Positions 62,172 through 64,000 of a DNA stretch of 64,000 nucleotides are shown piece by piece. Position numbers and translations under genes: made by a program. Source of the DNA: Gemmatimonadota bacterium. GTDB lineage: Bacteria; Gemmatimonadota; Gemmatimonadetes; Gemmatimonadales; GWC2-71-9. Below the pieces are notes generated by a model that saw nothing but the letters and a program-made list of their open reading frames with translations, had not been told where the DNA came from and searched no databases. The stretch lies in contig QHUM01000037.1 of the NCBI GenBank assembly GCA_003222135.1, positions 62,001 through 126,000 of the forward strand, written 5' to 3'. Numbering within the stretch: position 1 is the first letter of the stretch; each line of letters starts with the position of its first letter.

Positions 62172-64000
62172 CTAACGGGCAAAGGTCGACTGGCTGTAGT
62201 CGAACTTGATGTCCGGCTCATCCAGCAGGCTCACATAAAATGTGAACCCGAAATTGCCGTTAGGGCTTTTCTGGAACGAGAAGCTGGCGTGCCAGCGGTG
62301 CAGGTCGCGCTGGAGTTGAATCGAGTGCGCGCCGAATTGTTTGGTGTCGACGTCGTAGGTCGATTGCCACGAGGCCGACCAGTGTGGCGTGGGGCTGAAC
62401 GCCAGGCCGAGCGTGAGCTGCTGGCGGCCGCCCTGGTTCGAAATCAAGTTCCCCAGCGTGTCGGCCTGCGGGCGGATGCGGGTGCCCGAGTACTGCACGG
62501 ACAGCGAGAAACCCTGCCCCCCGCCCATCCCGGCCCCGGATGGCCGGGCGATGGGGAACCCTCCCTGGCCCAGCGGGCCACCGGGAAACTGACCCGCTGG
62601 CGGCTGGACCCCGGGGGTCGGCGCGGCGGGCGGCGGAGCGCCCCCGCGACCCAATCCGAACAGACCCGCGATCCCTCGAATCGTCGCGGGTGTGACCGAG
62701 AAGTTCGCCGTGATGCTCGTGAGGAAGGGCGAGAACTTCGCGGTGTCGCTGCCCACGGCCCCTCGCCAGAGGTCGTGCGTCAACGCGAGGCTGAAACCCG
62801 GGAGCAGGTCGGAGGCGAACGTATTGCCCATTGATTGGGTGGTCCAGCCGGTCCGGTGGGGCTGTTTGGCCTGCTCGAAGTTATAGCCGATCGGCGTCGT
62901 GTTGATGCTCAGCAACTTGATTTTTCGCGGCTCGCGCCCGGTGGTGTCGCCCGGTGGCGGCTTGAGCTTCGCCTCGAAGTTCTGGGAGAGCCCGAGATTG
63001 ATTGTCTGTTGCGGGTCGCTCCGCACGCTGGGGTTCGTTCCGGTCGGATCGACGGCGCGCGCGAATGCCGCCGCGACGGTGGCGCCCGGCGCGTAGAAGT
63101 AGCTCACCTGAGGCGCAATGGAGTGCCGGATGCGCTGCAGCGGTCCCACTCCGGGAAAAAAACCGAAAAACGTCGGCGACACGCTCGCCGTGAAGGCGAG
63201 CCGCTTGCCCTGGTGGATCCACTCGCCGCCCGTGAACTGGTTGCGGATCGCGAACGGCCCCGCGGTGGTCGTATTCACGATCGCCAGCCCCGGTTGGACC
63301 TTCCAAGTGCCGGAGAGGAACGACGGCAGGTTGATCCCGGTCTGCCACTCCACCCGGGTTTCGAACGTCTGGTCGTACAGCACGCGCCGCGCCCCCCCGG
63401 GAGACGTGGTGTCGTAGACGAACTCTCTGCGCGCGTTGCTGATCTGGTCGTTGACGTCGAAGCTGTTCGACCAGTTCCACGGCCCGATCCGGAGGGGCGT
63501 CTGAAAACTGAGGTGCGTCACCCGACTGTCGGCGAACAGGGCGAGCGTATCCGGCGCGCCCGCCGTGCCCGGGACGAGCAGTCGCGTGTCGGCTTGATGA
63601 AAGGTCTGCTGGTTACTGAAGGAGAAGCCGGGCGACCACGTGATCGACGGTGTGATGTTCACGGGCGCGGGGGTGAGGCCGATGGTGGGAAACGATTGTG
63701 AGACGAGGCCGTTGCCGATGTCCTGCGACCGGCTGCCCCCGATGTTGAGCGTTCCCCAATCGAACTGCTTGCTGAAGTTCAATTGCGACACGAGGCTCGC
63801 CGTGGCGACGAACGGATTCACCGTGTTGTTCTGAATCACCCTGGGATTCGTCGAGTAATTGACGCTGGCGTTGAAGTTGGTGCGCGAGGAAAAGCTCTGT
63901 TGATGCTGCCAGCCGATGTGGATCGAGTGGGCCGGCTGGTCGAGCTGGTCGTCCCGGCTGAACGACAGACTGCCCGTGACGAAGCGGTCGAGCCAGCGGT
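62172..64000 (-). CDS. LptD-like outer-membrane beta-barrel, partial (N-terminus beyond the right edge)
   Basis: An open frame of 609 codons continues past base 64000, so only the C-terminal part is seen. It is a succession of amphipathic beta-strands with aromatic girdle residues (SVQYSGTRIRPQADTLGN, WSASWQSTYDVDTKQFGAH) and one Gly/Pro-rich loop. The C-terminal block WHASFSFQKSPNGNFGFTFY followed by DIKFDY resembles putative LPS-assembly LptD proteins of Bacteroidota-like and Gemmatimonadota-like lineages. Such proteins insert lipopolysaccharide into the outer leaflet. Other large barrels cannot be excluded without the N-terminal OstA/jellyroll domain. The 97-bp gap to the fibronectin-type lipoprotein (62075-62171) shows nothing clear. 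Confidence 0.65.
   Translation of the reverse strand, partial: RWLDRFVTGSLSFSRDDQLDQPAHSIHIGWQHQQSFSSRTNFNASVNYSTNPRVIQNNTVNPFVATASLVSQLNFSKQFDWGTLNIGGSRSQDIGNGLVSQSFPTIGLTPAPVNITPSITWSPGFSFSNQQTFHQADTRLLVPGTAGAPDTLALFADSRVTHLSFQTPLRIGPWNWSNSFDVNDQISNARREFVYDTTSPGGARRVLYDQTFETRVEWQTGINLPSFLSGTWKVQPGLAIVNTTTAGPFAIRNQFTGGEWIHQGKRLAFTASVSPTFFGFFPGVGPLQRIRHSIAPQVSYFYAPGATVAAAFARAVDPTGTNPSVRSDPQQTINLGLSQNFEAKLKPPPGDTTGREPRKIKLLSINTTPIGYNFEQAKQPHRTGWTTQSMGNTFASDLLPGFSLALTHDLWRGAVGSDTAKFSPFLTSITANFSVTPATIRGIAGLFGLGRGGAPPPAAPTPGVQPPAGQFPGGPLGQGGFPIARPSGAGMGGGQGFSLSVQYSGTRIRPQADTLGNLISNQGGRQQLTLGLAFSPTPHWSASWQSTYDVDTKQFGAHSIQLQRDLHRWHASFSFQKSPNGNFGFTFYVSLLDEPDIKFDYSQSTFAR

Overview
The window is GC-rich, densely packed bacterial chromosome with no rRNA, tRNA, CRISPR array, transposase or phage gene that I could see. 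An outer-membrane LptD-like barrel, several lipoproteins, a Wza-like exporter with a Wzc-like tyrosine kinase and a SurA/PpiD-type chaperone point to a diderm (Gram-negative-type) organism. The gene mix (RecA/RecX, AroQ-PepP-AccB-PilT-AccC, TatA, DUF4321, TPR scaffolds, hut genes without hutG, ComA/ComB) would fit Gemmatimonadota or a neighbouring environmental phylum. That placement is inference, not proof.

Region 1 (1-3770, minus strand) holds a ComB-like gene cut by the left edge, comA, recX, recA and a YraN-family nuclease-fold gene. Region 2 (3805-7009, minus) holds a polysaccharide export protein and a polysaccharide co-polymerase/BY-kinase. They diverge across a 250-bp spacer from Region 3 (7281-31378, plus), a very tightly coupled exopolysaccharide or glycoconjugate operon in which most start codons overlap the preceding stop. 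In order it encodes a membrane 4,6-dehydratase, aminotransferase, formyltransferase-fold enzyme, PIG-L deacetylase, initiating phosphoglycosyl transferase, two secreted metallophosphoesterases, a nucleotidyltransferase-kinase fusion, a small kinase, a flippase, a Wzy/WaaL-type protein, an AsnB-type amidotransferase, a kinase-nucleotidyltransferase fusion with the opposite domain order, glycosyltransferases, two ATP-grasp enzymes, a polysaccharide deacetylase and a GNAT/FemAB-like protein. The set suggests a glycan that starts with a modified 4-amino sugar and is further decorated, possibly by amide and phosphate groups.

Region 4 (31356-40952, minus) is the most unusual part. Five tandem paralogous exported proteins share a predicted parallel beta-helix-like core and a C-terminal Ig-like domain, and they are followed by a glycosyltransferase. 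The first paralogue carries a stalk of about four extra Ig-like domains. Its leader contains a recognisable cyclic di-GMP-I (GEMM) riboswitch whose 3' strand overlaps an intrinsic terminator, downstream of a good sigma70-like promoter. This links a family of putative surface glycan-interacting proteins to c-di-GMP, the usual biofilm and EPS second messenger.

Region 5 (41024-56307) is mostly housekeeping: ftsK, a second comB homologue, accC, pilT inserted between accB and accC, an M24 peptidase, aroQ and a TPR protein (minus); a SurA/PpiD-like foldase (plus); then tatA, a DUF4321 membrane protein, a polyprenyl diphosphate synthase and a large TPR protein (minus). Region 6 (56294-60734, minus) is the histidine-utilisation operon hutH-hutU-hutI. 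Region 7 (60884-64000, minus) has a fibronectin-type lipoprotein and the C-terminal part of an LptD-like outer-membrane protein that runs off the right edge.
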